DNA from: Culturomica massiliensis
Lineage (GTDB): Bacteria; Bacteroidota; Bacteroidia; Bacteroidales; Marinifilaceae
Assembly (NCBI RefSeq): GCF_900091655.1
Contig: NZ_LT594621.1
Coordinates: 1,984,001-2,048,000, forward strand
Length of the DNA: 64,000 nucleotides
Reading direction: 5' to 3'
Program-made: the position numbers and the translations under genes
Shown here: one piece after another, positions 8,614 through 18,348 of the stretch
Layout: each line of letters opens with the position of its first letter
Numbering within the stretch: the first letter of the stretch is position 1
The notes under the pieces: generated by a model
Told to the model about the DNA's origin: nothing
What the model saw: only the letters and a program-made list of their open reading frames with translations
The model's database searches: none

Positions 8614-9513
8614 TTAGCCTTCGATTTTATCCAACAACTCTATTATTTTTTCCAGTTCTTCATCAGACTTAAAAGAAATAACGATTTTTCCTTTTCCGGC
8701 CTCGTTCCGCTTCAATTCTACTTTCGTATCGAAACGACGGGACAAATGTTTCTGTAATTCGATATAATCTCCCAGCTCATTTTTTTGCTTCCCTGCTTGC
8801 GGAGCATCCGTTTCCGGTTTTTCAGGCCGCGGATTGGCCAACTCTCGCACAATCTCTTCCACCTTCCGTACAGAGAAATCGTACTTCAGAATCTGCTCGA
8901 AAATCATAAACTGGGTATCCGGATCCTCTATATTTATAATGGCCCGGGCATGCCCCATACTGATTTTTTTATCCCGTATCGCCAACTGTATCTGTGCCGG
9001 TAATTTCAATAAACGCAAATAATTGGCAATAGTTGCCCTCTTCTTCCCCACACGATCACTCAATGCATCCTGTGTCAGACTGCATTCATCCAATAAACGC
9101 TGGTAACTGATAGCCACCTCAATTGCATTCAGGTCTTCCCGCTGAATATTCTCAATCAAAGCCAGCTCCAACAAGCTTTCATCTTCTGTCTTGCGAATAT
9201 ATGCAGGTATCGTCGTCAAACCGGCAATCTTAGAAGCCCGGAAACGTCTTTCACCGGCAATAATCTCGTATTTTCCCTCTTCTACCGTCCTTACGGTAAT
9301 GGGTTGTACAATCCCTATTGATTTTATGGAAGCCGCTAACTCATTCAATGCTTCCTCGTCAAATTCCGTTCTCGGTTGAAAAGGATTCGGACGGATATCT
9401 TCCAATTGCAGCTCTTGAATAGCCGACACAGCCTGAACCCGGGGTTTCGGATCTTCTGCCGCATCTGTTATCAAAGCACCCAAACCCCTTCCTAATGCAC
9501 TTTTTTTCACCAT
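8614..9513 (-). CDS. parB: Chromosome-partitioning protein ParB
   Basis: This 299-aa CTP-dependent DNA clamp loads at parS sites near the origin and works with ParA in chromosome segregation. The N-terminal SALGRGLGALI is typical. The ParB/Srx domain contains NPFQPRTEFDEEALNELA and the CTP-binding GERRFRAS at about residues 87-94. A helix-turn-helix follows (LTQDALSDRVGKKRATIANY), then a linker and a C-terminal dimerisation segment. I chose the ATG two codons inside a TTG-initiated frame. It lies 63 bp downstream of parA. I looked for a parS-like palindrome in the flanking gaps and saw none. Confidence 0.96.
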   Translation of the reverse strand: MVKKSALGRGLGALITDAAEDPKPRVQAVSAIQELQLEDIRPNPFQPRTEFDEEALNELAASIKSIGIVQPITVRTVEEGKYEIIAGERRFRASKIAGLTTIPAYIRKTEDESLLELALIENIQREDLNAIEVAISYQRLLDECSLTQDALSDRVGKKRATIANYLRLLKLPAQIQLAIRDKKISMGHARAIINIEDPDTQFMIFEQILKYDFSVRKVEEIVRELANPRPEKPETDAPQAGKQKNELGDYIELQKHLSRRFDTKVELKRNEAGKGKIVISFKSDEELEKIIELLDKIEG

Positions 9514-9576
9514 ATTCAAAATGTTATCGCTGTCAGAACAGCATTAGAATATTAACAAACAAAACGTCTCAGTTCT

Positions 9577-10350
9577 TTACCTCATTGCTGTTTTATCCAG
9601 CAATTCTTTTGCCAAATTCAGATAATTCACCGTTCCCCGGCATTCTGCATCGTAAAGAATTACCGGTTGACCGTAACTCGGAGCCTCGGCTAATTTGGTA
9701 TTCCGCTGAATCATCGTTTCAAAAACCATATCTTCAAAATGTTTTTTGACTTCTGCAGCAACCTGGTTGGATAACCTCAACCGGGCATCGTACATCGTCA
9801 ATACAAACCCTTCTATCTCCAGGCTTGTATTCAATCGTTTTTGAATGATCTTTATCGTATTCAACAATTTACCCAATCCTTCCAACGCCAGATACTCACA
9901 CTGCACCGGAATAATTACCGAATCCGCAGCAGTCAGAGAATTTACCGTAATCAATCCCAACGAAGGGGAACAGTCGATTAAAATATAATCATAGTCATCG
10001 CGGACAGAATCAAGAATACCGGATAAAACCTTTTCCCGGTTTTCAAAATTCAACATTTCCAACTCCGCCCCGACCAAATCAATATTCGAAGGTAACAAAA
10101 ACAAACCGTCAATTTCAGTCTTCAAAATTGCTTTCTTAGGCTCCAGACCGTCCACAATACATTCATAAATTGTAGAACTGTCCAGTTCTTTCAGCTCATA
10201 TCCCAACCCTGACGTCGCATTCCCCTGTGGGTCGGCATCTACCAGCAAAACCTTTTTTTCTAATACAGCCAAACTTGCCGCCAGATTAACGGAAGTCGTC
10301 GTTTTTCCTACACCACCTTTTTGATTAGCAATAGCAATAATTTTAGACAT
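9577..10350 (-). CDS. parA: Chromosome-partitioning ATPase ParA/Soj
   Basis: This 257-aa deviant-Walker ATPase drives ParB-parS segregation. The deviant Walker A KGGVGKTTTS starts at residue 11, the A-prime motif is VLLVDADPQGNATSGLG, and Walker B is YDYILIDCSPSLG. The ATG giving MSKIIAIANQ is preferred over an in-frame start 34 codons upstream, whose extra residues look non-coding. It is the first gene of the minus-strand unit that runs into parB, the DUF5683 gene and mltD. It is divergent from the BatA-type gene, with about 230 bp between the two start codons. Confidence 0.96.
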   Translation of the reverse strand: MSKIIAIANQKGGVGKTTTSVNLAASLAVLEKKVLLVDADPQGNATSGLGYELKELDSSTIYECIVDGLEPKKAILKTEIDGLFLLPSNIDLVGAELEMLNFENREKVLSGILDSVRDDYDYILIDCSPSLGLITVNSLTAADSVIIPVQCEYLALEGLGKLLNTIKIIQKRLNTSLEIEGFVLTMYDARLRLSNQVAAEVKKHFEDMVFETMIQRNTKLAEAPSYGQPVILYDAECRGTVNYLNLAKELLDKTAMR

Positions 10351-10579
10351 AAATGACCATTTTATATTATGTCGTAAAAATACATATAAAAAGCAAACCT
10401 TACTGTTTTTTGCCTGATTTTTTAATAACAACTCCTGCCTTTTTACTAACAACCATTATTAATACGTTATATTTCAATAACATACAAATCAGCACGCTTC
10501 TCTTCTGAAAATCCGGAATACCCTTCATCCAAAATACAAAATTGTTTGCTAATTTTATGCCGCTTAAACAAGGAAAAAT

Positions 10580-12625
10580 ATGTTGCTGGTGATTCATTTC
10601 TTATATCCTGAATTTTTATACGGTCTTTTCGCTCTATCCATACCGATTATCCTGCATTTTTTCAGTTTTAAGAAATATAAAAAAATATATTTCAGCAATT
10701 TCAATTTTCTGGCCTCACTCCAACAACAGAAAAAAAACAGTTCCAGGCTAAAGAATCTGTTATTGCTACTGTTACGCCTGACCGTACTGGCTGCGATCGT
10801 CATTGCATTTGCCAATCCCTATTCCGCAACCCGCACTGTTTCTGCCGGCAACAACGGCGAAAAGCCACAAGTCGTCATATACCTGGACAATTCATTTTCA
10901 ATGTCAAACACAGGAAGTAAAGGGATATTATTGGAAGAAGCCAAAAAACAAATACTCGATATTCTCAATACCTACCCACCCGGCATATCGTTTACCCTGT
11001 TGACGAATGACCCTCTGCAATCGGTCAATAAAACAAAAGAGGAAATCCAGACCGTTACAGGAATTGTCAAAACGACCTCCCGTAACAAGAAACTTTCCGA
11101 CTTATTCAAAGAAGCCGGAGAAATAAGTGCCGGAAAAAGAACAACATTTTTCCTGCTTTCCGATTTCCAAACCCGCAATTGCGACTTTCAGAGCATCTCT
11201 CCCGATTCATTGATAGAACCGGTATTTCTGCTGTTGGAACCGGAAAACCGGAATAATCTCTACATAAAAGAGGTATCTTTCGATCAGGCTTTCCACAAAA
11301 AAAATCAAAACGATAAAATTTCAATTCACCTCGTCAATTCATCCCCGAAAGATTTTAACAACGTACCGGTAAGCCTGACCATCAATGACAAGAAAAAAAG
11401 CATCAGTAAAGTAAATCTTCCAGCAGGAAGCGAACGATCCGTTGAAATCAGTTATTTAAATACAGAAAACGGCTTTTATAAAGGCTGTGTAGAAATTACC
11501 GATTTTCCATTGATATTCGACAATACATTCTATTTCAGCTATAAGATCGACGATAAAATCAATGTCCTCTGCATCGAACAGGACAAACATTGTCCCTATT
11601 TCGGAAAACTTTTTTCCGACACTTCATCCTATTCGATCTCCTATGTCAATATCAACCAAACGGCAAACATCGATTTTCAAAAATACAATCTGATTATCCT
11701 GGACAGGCTTTCAACCACCTGGACAGGCCTGGAAAGCGCACTCGAAAATTATGTCATTGCAGGAGGGAACCTGCTATTTTTACCGGGAACAGAAATTTCA
11801 GCCAACACCTTGAATCAATTACTGCAAAAAATACATGCCCCGCAATTCGGCAAAGCCGATAGTAACACAGTGATCACTCATCTGGAAAGCGAAGCCTTCC
11901 TTTTTAAAGACGCATTCGAAAAACAGGATAAAAACACGACCTTGCCTTCCGTCAACCTTTTTTACCCGTTGCAAATTACGGCAAACAGCGAAAAATTACT
12001 GACGGACAAAAAAGGGAATACGCTGTTTTCGGCCTATACTTACGGTAGCGGAAATATATATACTTCAGCTTTTTCCTTCGAACCGGAAAACAGCGACCTG
12101 GTCTTCCATCCGCTCTTCGTACCTCTGCTGGTAAATATGGCTTATAACATCAACTCAAACCTAAAAAACTCATGGACGATTCATTCCGATGAACGCATTG
12201 TCATCAACGGTAAGAACTTGCCGGACAATACCCCGTTGAAAATTACCGGACAACATTCACAATTGGAATTCATTCCGGAAATCCGAAAAGACATCAGTGG
12301 TAATCTGATATTACAAAACACCGAAAACCTGGAAAATGCAGGTCTGTACGAAGTCATCGCCGGAAACCGAATCATCGATGTATTGGCTTGCAATTTCGAC
12401 CGCACAGAATCCCAACTGCATTTTTGCAACCTGCAGGAATTACAAAAACAATTTCCCAAAGCCCGGGTAGAAAATATCAAAACGACACAATTCGACCGTA
12501 ACAGCGAAATTGTAAAAGAAATAGTCTCCGAAGACAATAACAAATACCTGACTCGCTGGTTTCTGCTCCTGGCAGTAATCGCTCTATTGGCAGAACAATG
12601 GGTATGGAGAAGAAAATTACAATGA
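10580..12625 (+). CDS. BatA/vWA domain protein with N-terminal two-TM domain
   Basis: This 681-aa membrane protein starts with the BatA N-terminal domain: LYPEFLYGLFALSIPIILHFFSF as the first membrane helix, a short basic loop (FKKYKKIYFSN), and a second helix in LLLLLLRLTVLAAIVIAF. A von Willebrand-like fold follows; its MIDAS-type start is VVIYLDNSFSMSNTG. A long periplasmic region with gatase-like segments and a final transmembrane helix (FLLLAVIALLAEQW) complete it. Such proteins are common in Bacteroidota and are annotated as BatA or aerotolerance-related; the function is not established. The gene is 3 bp from the next one. Confidence 0.88.
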   Translation: MLLVIHFLYPEFLYGLFALSIPIILHFFSFKKYKKIYFSNFNFLASLQQQKKNSSRLKNLLLLLLRLTVLAAIVIAFANPYSATRTVSAGNNGEKPQVVIYLDNSFSMSNTGSKGILLEEAKKQILDILNTYPPGISFTLLTNDPLQSVNKTKEEIQTVTGIVKTTSRNKKLSDLFKEAGEISAGKRTTFFLLSDFQTRNCDFQSISPDSLIEPVFLLLEPENRNNLYIKEVSFDQAFHKKNQNDKISIHLVNSSPKDFNNVPVSLTINDKKKSISKVNLPAGSERSVEISYLNTENGFYKGCVEITDFPLIFDNTFYFSYKIDDKINVLCIEQDKHCPYFGKLFSDTSSYSISYVNINQTANIDFQKYNLIILDRLSTTWTGLESALENYVIAGGNLLFLPGTEISANTLNQLLQKIHAPQFGKADSNTVITHLESEAFLFKDAFEKQDKNTTLPSVNLFYPLQITANSEKLLTDKKGNTLFSAYTYGSGNIYTSAFSFEPENSDLVFHPLFVPLLVNMAYNINSNLKNSWTIHSDERIVINGKNLPDNTPLKITGQHSQLEFIPEIRKDISGNLILQNTENLENAGLYEVIAGNRIIDVLACNFDRTESQLHFCNLQELQKQFPKARVENIKTTQFDRNSEIVKEIVSEDNNKYLTRWFLLLAVIALLAEQWVWRRKLQ

Positions 12626-12628
12626 CCA

Positions 12629-13336
12629 ATGAACATCTACGAAAATATAACACAAGAATTACGGCAAGCCGGTAGTCCCGACAAAGCCGCTCATCTTTCC
12701 CGTTTTTTCAAAACCGGAAAAGGAGAATACGGAGAAGGCGACCGGTTTATCGGTGTCACAGTACCCCGGCAAAGGAATATTGCCCAGAAATATACAGACG
12801 CTGATTTCAGTGTACTTGAAAAACTGATCCGTTCTCCCTGGCACGAAGAACGTTTGACGGCTCTGCTGATTTTAGTGTACAAATTTCATAAATGCAAGAC
12901 AGAAGAAGGCCGGAAAACCTATGTCGACTTCTATATTTCCCATACGGAATATATCAACAACTGGGACCTGGTCGATCTGTCCTGTTACAAATTACTGGGC
13001 GAATGGTTTATGGGCAAAGACCGGTCCTTATTATACGAATGGGCAAAATCAGAACATCTGTGGCAACAACGCATCGCAATGGTTACCTGCATGCATTTCG
13101 TCCGGCAAGGGGACTTCAAAGATTGTCTGGCAATTGCAGACCTGCTTTTGCAACATCCGCACGATCTGATACAAAAAGCCGTCGGCTGGCTACTCCGGGA
13201 AACCGGTAAAAAAGACGAAAAAACGCTGGTGGATTTTCTGGCATCCCGTTACTCTAAAATGCCCCGGACGATGCTCCGGTATGCCATCGAACGTTTCCCG
13301 GAAGAAACGAGAAAAAAATATCGTATAAAAAAATAG
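12629..13336 (+). CDS. DNA alkylation repair protein (AlkD-like, HEAT repeats)
   Basis: This 235-aa protein is an AlkC/AlkD-type DNA glycosylase that removes cationic alkylated bases such as 3-methyl- and 7-methyl-purines. AlkD family segments are GVTVPRQRNIAQKY, SPWHEERLTALLILV, INNWDLVDLSCYKLLGEW, and LIQKAVGWLLRETGKKD; all helical, as expected of a HEAT-repeat fold. The conserved Trp and Asp in NNWDLVD lie where AlkD holds the lesion. The start codon is 3 bp after the upstream stop, which implies translational coupling with the BatA-type gene, although no functional link is known. Confidence 0.93.
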   Translation: MNIYENITQELRQAGSPDKAAHLSRFFKTGKGEYGEGDRFIGVTVPRQRNIAQKYTDADFSVLEKLIRSPWHEERLTALLILVYKFHKCKTEEGRKTYVDFYISHTEYINNWDLVDLSCYKLLGEWFMGKDRSLLYEWAKSEHLWQQRIAMVTCMHFVRQGDFKDCLAIADLLLQHPHDLIQKAVGWLLRETGKKDEKTLVDFLASRYSKMPRTMLRYAIERFPEETRKKYRIKK

Positions 13337-13413
13337 CCCTTAAAATTCCAAAAGCCGTAAAAATTATTGATCTGGCACAGTAACATGACAATTTATCACA
13401 AATTCTTTATCTT

Positions 13414-15282
13414 ATGATTAGTTTCTTACAGGTTGAAAATCTCAGTAAACGTTTCGGTGAACAATTATTGTTTGAGGGTATCTCTTTCGGTATCGGAAAA
13501 AATCAGAAAACCGCCTTAATCGCCAAAAACGGTATGGGGAAATCCACCCTGTTACAGATTATTGCCGGCAAAGATATACCTGAAAGCGGAAGTGTCATTT
13601 TCAGAAACGACATATCCATCGGATACCTGCAACAGAATCCCGATTTAAACGACAACAATACGATTTTTGAAGAAGTTTTCAGTTCCGATTCCCCGATACT
13701 GAATATTATCAAGGAATATGAAAAAGCGATTGCAACAAACAACCTGAAGCAACTGGAACTTCTCATTCCACAGATGGATGCCCAATCAGCCTGGGACTAT
13801 GATACGACAATCAAGCAAATCCTGTCAGAATTGAAAGTCGACACCTACGAAAAAAAAATCGCCAATCTTTCCGGAGGACAGAAAAAAAGAGTCGGATTAG
13901 CTAAAGTACTGATCAGTAATCCCGATTTTCTGATATTGGACGAGCCGACAAACCACCTGGATATCGAAATGACCGAATGGTTGGAGAATTACCTTGAAAA
14001 ATCGAATACAACATTACTCATGGTTACCCATGACCGGTATTTCCTGGACCGGGTCTGCTCCAATATCATTGAAATAGATGATTTCGGTATTTTCAATTAT
14101 GAGGGAAACTATTCTTATTACCTGGAAAAAAGGGCTCAACGGATAGCAACACGAAATGCTACCATCGATAAAGCCCGGAATTTATTGCGTACCGAACAGG
14201 AATGGATGCGCAGAATGCCGCAAGCCCGCAGCCATAAAGCACAATACCGGATCGATAACTTTTATAAGCTTCAGGAAACAGCTTCCCAGAAAACCGATGA
14301 AAAAAAACTGGAACTGGACATAAAAGGACAACGGTTAGGGAAAAAAATACTGGAATTGGAACACATCAGCAAAAGCTATGAAGACCAATGCCTGATTGAC
14401 GACTTCTCCTATAAATTCGTCCGGGGTGAAAAAATCGGAATTGTAGGAAAAAACGGCGTCGGGAAATCCACTTTTCTGAATATCATTACCCGTAATCTGG
14501 AACCCGATCGGGGAAAAATCGACATAGGAGAAACCGTCGTTTACGGCTATTACAAGCAATCAGGCATCGAATTTTCTGAAACAGACCGGGTCATCGACAT
14601 TGTAAAAAATATTGCCGAACGAATCGATTTGGGCAACGACCGTATCATGTCGGCCTCACAATTTCTGGAATATTTCATGTTTACCGACAAACAGCAGTAT
14701 TCATTAGTAAGCAAGCTTAGCGGAGGCGAACGCCGACGTTTGTATCTGCTTACCGTTTTGATGAGTAACCCCAATTTCCTGATTCTGGACGAGCCGACAA
14801 ACGATCTGGATATTATCACCCTAAACGTACTGGAAGACTACCTGCAAAGCTTTAAAGGCTGCTTGCTGATCGTATCCCACGACCGCTTTTTTGTAGACAA
14901 AGTAGTCGACAGGGTATTTGCTTTTGAAGGGAACGGAAAAATCAAAGACTTCCCCGGGAATTATACCATATATAAAAACCACAAAGAAGAAGAGGAAGAA
15001 GAAAAACAACGGGCAAAAAAGCAAACACCCAAAGAACCCAAGTCCGCTCCGTCAGACAATCTCTCCAAAAAAAGAAAACTTAGCTTTAAAGAACAACAGG
15101 AAATGCTCCGATTAGAGCAAGAAATCGAATCCCTGACGAATGAAAAAACGGAAATCGAGTCTGCACTAAGTTCCGGCAGTCTTTCTACAGAAGAATTAGT
15201 CCGGAAGTCAGAACGTATCAGCGAAGTGATAGCCTTACTCGACGAAAAAGAAATGCGCTGGCTGGAACTTAGCGAAATATAA
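13414..15282 (+). CDS. ABC-F family ATP-binding protein (Uup type)
   Basis: This 622-aa cytosolic protein has two fused ABC cassettes and no membrane segment, so it is a ribosome-associated ABC-F factor and not a transporter. Cassette 1 shows GMGKST (residues 40-45), LSGGQKKRVGLAK and LILDEPTNHLDI. Cassette 2 shows GKNGVGKSTF, LSGGERRRLYLL and LILDEPTNDLDI. The linker between them is charged and includes the ARSHKAQYRID segment. The C-terminal 60 residues form a charged coiled coil (FKEQQEMLRLEQEIESL), typical of Uup, which is tied to DNA structure and ribosome quality control in other bacteria. A role in antibiotic resistance is less likely from this domain order. Confidence 0.94.
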   Translation: MISFLQVENLSKRFGEQLLFEGISFGIGKNQKTALIAKNGMGKSTLLQIIAGKDIPESGSVIFRNDISIGYLQQNPDLNDNNTIFEEVFSSDSPILNIIKEYEKAIATNNLKQLELLIPQMDAQSAWDYDTTIKQILSELKVDTYEKKIANLSGGQKKRVGLAKVLISNPDFLILDEPTNHLDIEMTEWLENYLEKSNTTLLMVTHDRYFLDRVCSNIIEIDDFGIFNYEGNYSYYLEKRAQRIATRNATIDKARNLLRTEQEWMRRMPQARSHKAQYRIDNFYKLQETASQKTDEKKLELDIKGQRLGKKILELEHISKSYEDQCLIDDFSYKFVRGEKIGIVGKNGVGKSTFLNIITRNLEPDRGKIDIGETVVYGYYKQSGIEFSETDRVIDIVKNIAERIDLGNDRIMSASQFLEYFMFTDKQQYSLVSKLSGGERRRLYLLTVLMSNPNFLILDEPTNDLDIITLNVLEDYLQSFKGCLLIVSHDRFFVDKVVDRVFAFEGNGKIKDFPGNYTIYKNHKEEEEEEKQRAKKQTPKEPKSAPSDNLSKKRKLSFKEQQEMLRLEQEIESLTNEKTEIESALSSGSLSTEELVRKSERISEVIALLDEKEMRWLELSEI

Positions 15283-15361
15283 AAATTCTTCCTATATTTA
15301 CAGAAGACCTAAAGGCTCACTTGTTTATTTTAACGTTTCAGACATTCAAATACACAATACC

Positions 15362-16708
15362 ATGCGGAAGATTATCGAAAATTTTCTGGAAAAATACCGT
15401 ATTCCGGCAGATGCCGGATTTCTGATCGCCGTTAGCGGCGGTGCCGACTCCATTTCCTTGTTGCATCTTTTCAAATACATGAATTTACGGATTCAGGCAC
15501 TTCATTGTAATTTCGGATTACGGGGAAAAGAATCCAACATGGATGAACAATTCGTCAAGCGGTTTTGTGATAGCTACGGCATTCCCTTAAGTGTAAAAAA
15601 ATTCGATACCCTCGGATATGCCCGGCAAAACAGTCTGAGTATCGAAATGGCTGCCCGTGAACTGCGCTACAACTGGTTCCGGGAAATGAAAGAAAAGAAA
15701 AAAATGGACTATATCGTCACCGGCCACCATGCCGACGACCTGGCAGAAACGGTACTGATTAATATGTGCAGAGGTACCAGTATCAAAGGTTTGACAGGTA
15801 TCAAGCCCATAAACGGCGACCTGCTGCGCCCCCTGCTCGATTGTTCCAGAACCGATATCTTACAATATATACAAGACAACCAATTGGGTTACCGGACGGA
15901 CTCAACCAACAATTCCCTGGATTTTGTCCGGAACAAAATCAGACACCGGATTATTCCCGTATGTAAAGAAATCAATCCGGCATTTTTAAATATCATCCGC
16001 GAAAACTGTGAAACCTTAAAAGAAACGGAACAAATCTACCGATATGCCATCGGGCAATTAAAAACGCAGGTCATGGAGCATCAGGGAGAAGAAATACTGA
16101 TACATATCGGAAAAACATTGGCCACTCCGGCCCCATGCACATTGCTTTACGAACTTTTGACTCCTTTCGGGTTCAACAAAACGCAGATCAGAGACATATT
16201 CAACAGTCGGGACGCCTTATCCGGAAAACAATTTCTTTCCGAAAATTATACACTCGTAAAAGGCAGAACCTACTGGCGCATGTTTTGTCACACCACCCAA
16301 ACGGTAACGAATATCGAAATTCCAAAACCGGGAGAATACACAATTAACGATAAACATTACCGATTCGAAATCATCCCCCGAACACCGGATTTCCAAATTC
16401 CGGACGATTCATCGATTGCCTGCCTGGATGCGGATAAACTCGGCTTCCCTTTGAAAATCAGAAATTGGGAAAAAGGAGATCGCTTTTGCCCGCTCGGTAT
16501 GAAAAAACTACAAAAAAAAATAAGTGATTTTTTTATCGACCAAAAATTCAGCACCAAACAAAAGAAAGATTGCCTTCTCCTCTTATCCGGGGAACACATT
16601 GCCTGGGTGATCGGACATCGTCCGGACGAACGTTTCAAAATTATTTCTGTTACCCAAAACATCCTGAAAATCTCCGTATCGGACAAAACGGCAACGCAAA
16701 AAACGTAG
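15362..16708 (+). CDS. tilS: tRNA(Ile)-lysidine synthase TilS
   Basis: This 448-aa essential enzyme converts the wobble cytidine of the CAU-anticodon tRNA(Ile) to lysidine so that it reads AUA. The PP-loop motif SGGADS lies at residues 25-30, then HCNFGLRGKESNMDEQFV, YIVTGHHADDLAETVLINMCRG and LRPLLDCSRTDI. The C-terminal half has the TilS C domain with KIRNWEKGDRFCPLGM and KKISDFFIDQKF, followed by the end WVIGHRPDERFKI. It lies alone with its own terminator. A TATATTTA motif in the upstream gap may be a weak -7 element. Confidence 0.97.
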   Translation: MRKIIENFLEKYRIPADAGFLIAVSGGADSISLLHLFKYMNLRIQALHCNFGLRGKESNMDEQFVKRFCDSYGIPLSVKKFDTLGYARQNSLSIEMAARELRYNWFREMKEKKKMDYIVTGHHADDLAETVLINMCRGTSIKGLTGIKPINGDLLRPLLDCSRTDILQYIQDNQLGYRTDSTNNSLDFVRNKIRHRIIPVCKEINPAFLNIIRENCETLKETEQIYRYAIGQLKTQVMEHQGEEILIHIGKTLATPAPCTLLYELLTPFGFNKTQIRDIFNSRDALSGKQFLSENYTLVKGRTYWRMFCHTTQTVTNIEIPKPGEYTINDKHYRFEIIPRTPDFQIPDDSSIACLDADKLGFPLKIRNWEKGDRFCPLGMKKLQKKISDFFIDQKFSTKQKKDCLLLLSGEHIAWVIGHRPDERFKIISVTQNILKISVSDKTATQKT

Positions 16709-16737
16709 CAAACGAATAGACATTCCAAAACACAAAT

Positions 16738-16761
16738 AAAAAGAGGCCGAAGCCTCTTTTT
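16738..16761 (+). terminator. Terminator of tilS
   Basis: A ten-base stem AAAAAGAGGC/GCCTCTTTTT with a four-base loop lies 30 bp after the tilS stop and ends in a T run. Confidence 0.85.
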
Positions 16762-17048
16762 AAACACACTAACAATAAATTTACTACACTTATAAAGCAA
16801 TATATTCCTATATCGTGCTGCAAATATAAAAACTTAAAACGTTTGCACAAAACATTTTTAAGAAAAAAAAGGAAAAAACTTACATTTTTTTGAGAAACAG
16901 AAGTATTTAATTATAAGTTATTATCTACTCTTGGCCTTTTTCTATTTCATTTAATTCTATTTGCAAGCCAGAAGCATACCCTGCTATTTTTAATTTTGAT
17001 TTTTATTTCTACCTTTGTGACTATCATTGTTTTAAAACTTATCTGATC
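16762..17048 (+). promoter_or_regulatory. AT-rich gap with a Bacteroidetes-type promoter
   Basis: No gene is seen between the tilS terminator and the small lipoprotein gene. TACCTTTG at 17010-17017 matches the -7 element TAnnTTTG and would start transcription about 25 bp before the small gene. A T-rich -33 region lies 19 bp upstream of it, without a clean TTTG. Confidence 0.6.
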
Positions 17049-17183
17049 ATGAAAAACAAAAAACGGATTATATACATCCTTATTTCATTACTTTTAGCCG
17101 GTCTGCTTTCATCATGTGCCATCGACCGTAAATGTCCGGCTTATACTCAGGCTCCTGCAAACACGATTTCACATACAGTCTGA
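17049..17183 (+). CDS. Small lipoprotein, 44 aa
   Basis: This short gene encodes a 44-residue peptide: a basic start (MKNKKR), a hydrophobic stretch of about 14 residues, a lipobox LLSSC with the lipidated Cys at residue 23, and a 21-residue mature tail AIDRKCPAYTQAPANTISHTV. It has a matching -7 motif upstream and an inverted repeat with a T run downstream, so it is probably an expressed unit. The CxxxxxCPAY-type tail is familiar from small Bacteroidetes lipoproteins, but I know no function. It sits upstream of gapA on the same strand. Confidence 0.75.
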   Translation: MKNKKRIIYILISLLLAGLLSSCAIDRKCPAYTQAPANTISHTV

Positions 17184-17188
17184 GCTTA

Positions 17189-17239
17189 AAAACGACAGAA
17201 TTGATTGTAATCGTTTGAGTTAATTTTTCTGTCGGTTTT
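17189..17239 (+). terminator. Inverted repeat between the small lipoprotein gene and gapA
   Basis: CGACAGAA at 17193-17200 pairs with TTCTGTCG at 17227-17234 and is followed by GTTTTAATT. The 26-base loop is long for a terminator, so it could also be a leader structure. Downstream, TAAATTTG at 17274-17281 is a possible -7 element for gapA, about 35 bp before its start. Confidence 0.45.
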
Positions 17240-17322
17240 AATTCCTTTATGCATATAATAAAATGCTTTATTATAAATTTGAGGAAAATTTTGAATTTGT
17301 ATCACCTAATAAAACAACGAAA

Positions 17323-18327
17323 ATGTCAAAAATTAAAGTTGGTATCAACGGATTCGGACGTATCGGACGTTTGGTATTCCGCGCTGCAATGGGCAGAAAT
17401 GATATTGAGATCGTAGGTATTAACGACCTGATCGATGTAGACTACATGGTTTATATGTTGAAATACGACACGATGCACGGTCGTTTCAACGGAACCGCAG
17501 AAGCAAAAGACGGCAAATTGGTTGTTAACGGCCAAGCTATCCGCGTAACTGCAGAAAAAGATCCGGCAAACCTGAAATGGAATGAAGTAGGTGCTGAATA
17601 CGTTGTTGAATCAACCGGTCTTTTCCTGACCAAAGAAAAAGCTGAAGCACATATCAAAGCCGGAGCAAAACGTGTTGTTATGTCAGCTCCGTCAAAAGAC
17701 GATACCCCAATGTTCGTAATGGGTGTAAACAACAAAAAATATGCAGGTGAAACTATTGTATCCAATGCATCTTGTACAACCAACTGCCTGGCTCCGTTAA
17801 CCAAAGTTATCAATGATAAATTCGGTATTATCGAAGGTTTGATGACCACAGTTCACGCTACAACCGCTACCCAAAAAACAGTTGACGGTCCTTCTATGAA
17901 AGACTGGAGAGGTGGTCGTGCTGCTGCCGGTAACATTATTCCTTCTTCTACCGGTGCCGCAAAAGCTGTAGGTAAAGTTATTCCGGAATTGAACGGTAAA
18001 CTGACCGGTATGGCTTTCCGGGTTCCGACATTGGACGTATCTGTTGTAGATTTAACTTGTCGTTTGGCTAAAGAAGCATCTTACGATGAAATCAAAGCTG
18101 CTGTAAAAGAAGCTTCTGAAGGTGAATTGAAAGGTATTCTGGGATATACTGAAGAAGAAGTCGTTTCTTCTGACTTTCTGGGAGATGCCCGTACTTCTAT
18201 CTTCGATGCCAAAGCCGGTATCGCTTTGAATAAAAACTTCGTGAAACTTGTTTCCTGGTATGACAACGAATGGGGTTATTCAAACAAAGTATTGGAATTG
18301 ATCGTTCACATGTCTACCGTTAAGTAA
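17323..18327 (+). CDS. gapA: Type I glyceraldehyde-3-phosphate dehydrogenase
   Basis: This 334-aa glycolytic enzyme oxidises glyceraldehyde 3-phosphate to 1,3-bisphosphoglycerate with NAD. The Rossmann start is KVGINGFGRIGRLVFRAA, and D35 in GINDLID favours NAD over NADP. The catalytic cysteine is C151 in SNASCTTNCLAPL, and the substrate-site segments TVHATTATQKTVDGPS and WYDNEWGYS are intact. The ATG giving MSKIKVGING is chosen over an in-frame start 20 codons upstream. Codon choice (CGT, GGT, GTT) is more regular than in the neighbouring genes, as expected of high expression. It ends in a strong terminator. Confidence 0.98.
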   Translation: MSKIKVGINGFGRIGRLVFRAAMGRNDIEIVGINDLIDVDYMVYMLKYDTMHGRFNGTAEAKDGKLVVNGQAIRVTAEKDPANLKWNEVGAEYVVESTGLFLTKEKAEAHIKAGAKRVVMSAPSKDDTPMFVMGVNNKKYAGETIVSNASCTTNCLAPLTKVINDKFGIIEGLMTTVHATTATQKTVDGPSMKDWRGGRAAAGNIIPSSTGAAKAVGKVIPELNGKLTGMAFRVPTLDVSVVDLTCRLAKEASYDEIKAAVKEASEGELKGILGYTEEEVVSSDFLGDARTSIFDAKAGIALNKNFVKLVSWYDNEWGYSNKVLELIVHMSTVK

Positions 18328-18348
18328 TAGAATTACCACAACGAAAAT

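Noticed and set aside
9514..9576. Possible parS site next to parAB
   Set aside because: No 16-bp palindrome of the TGTTTCACGTGAAACA type could be seen in this gap or in the gap upstream of parA.
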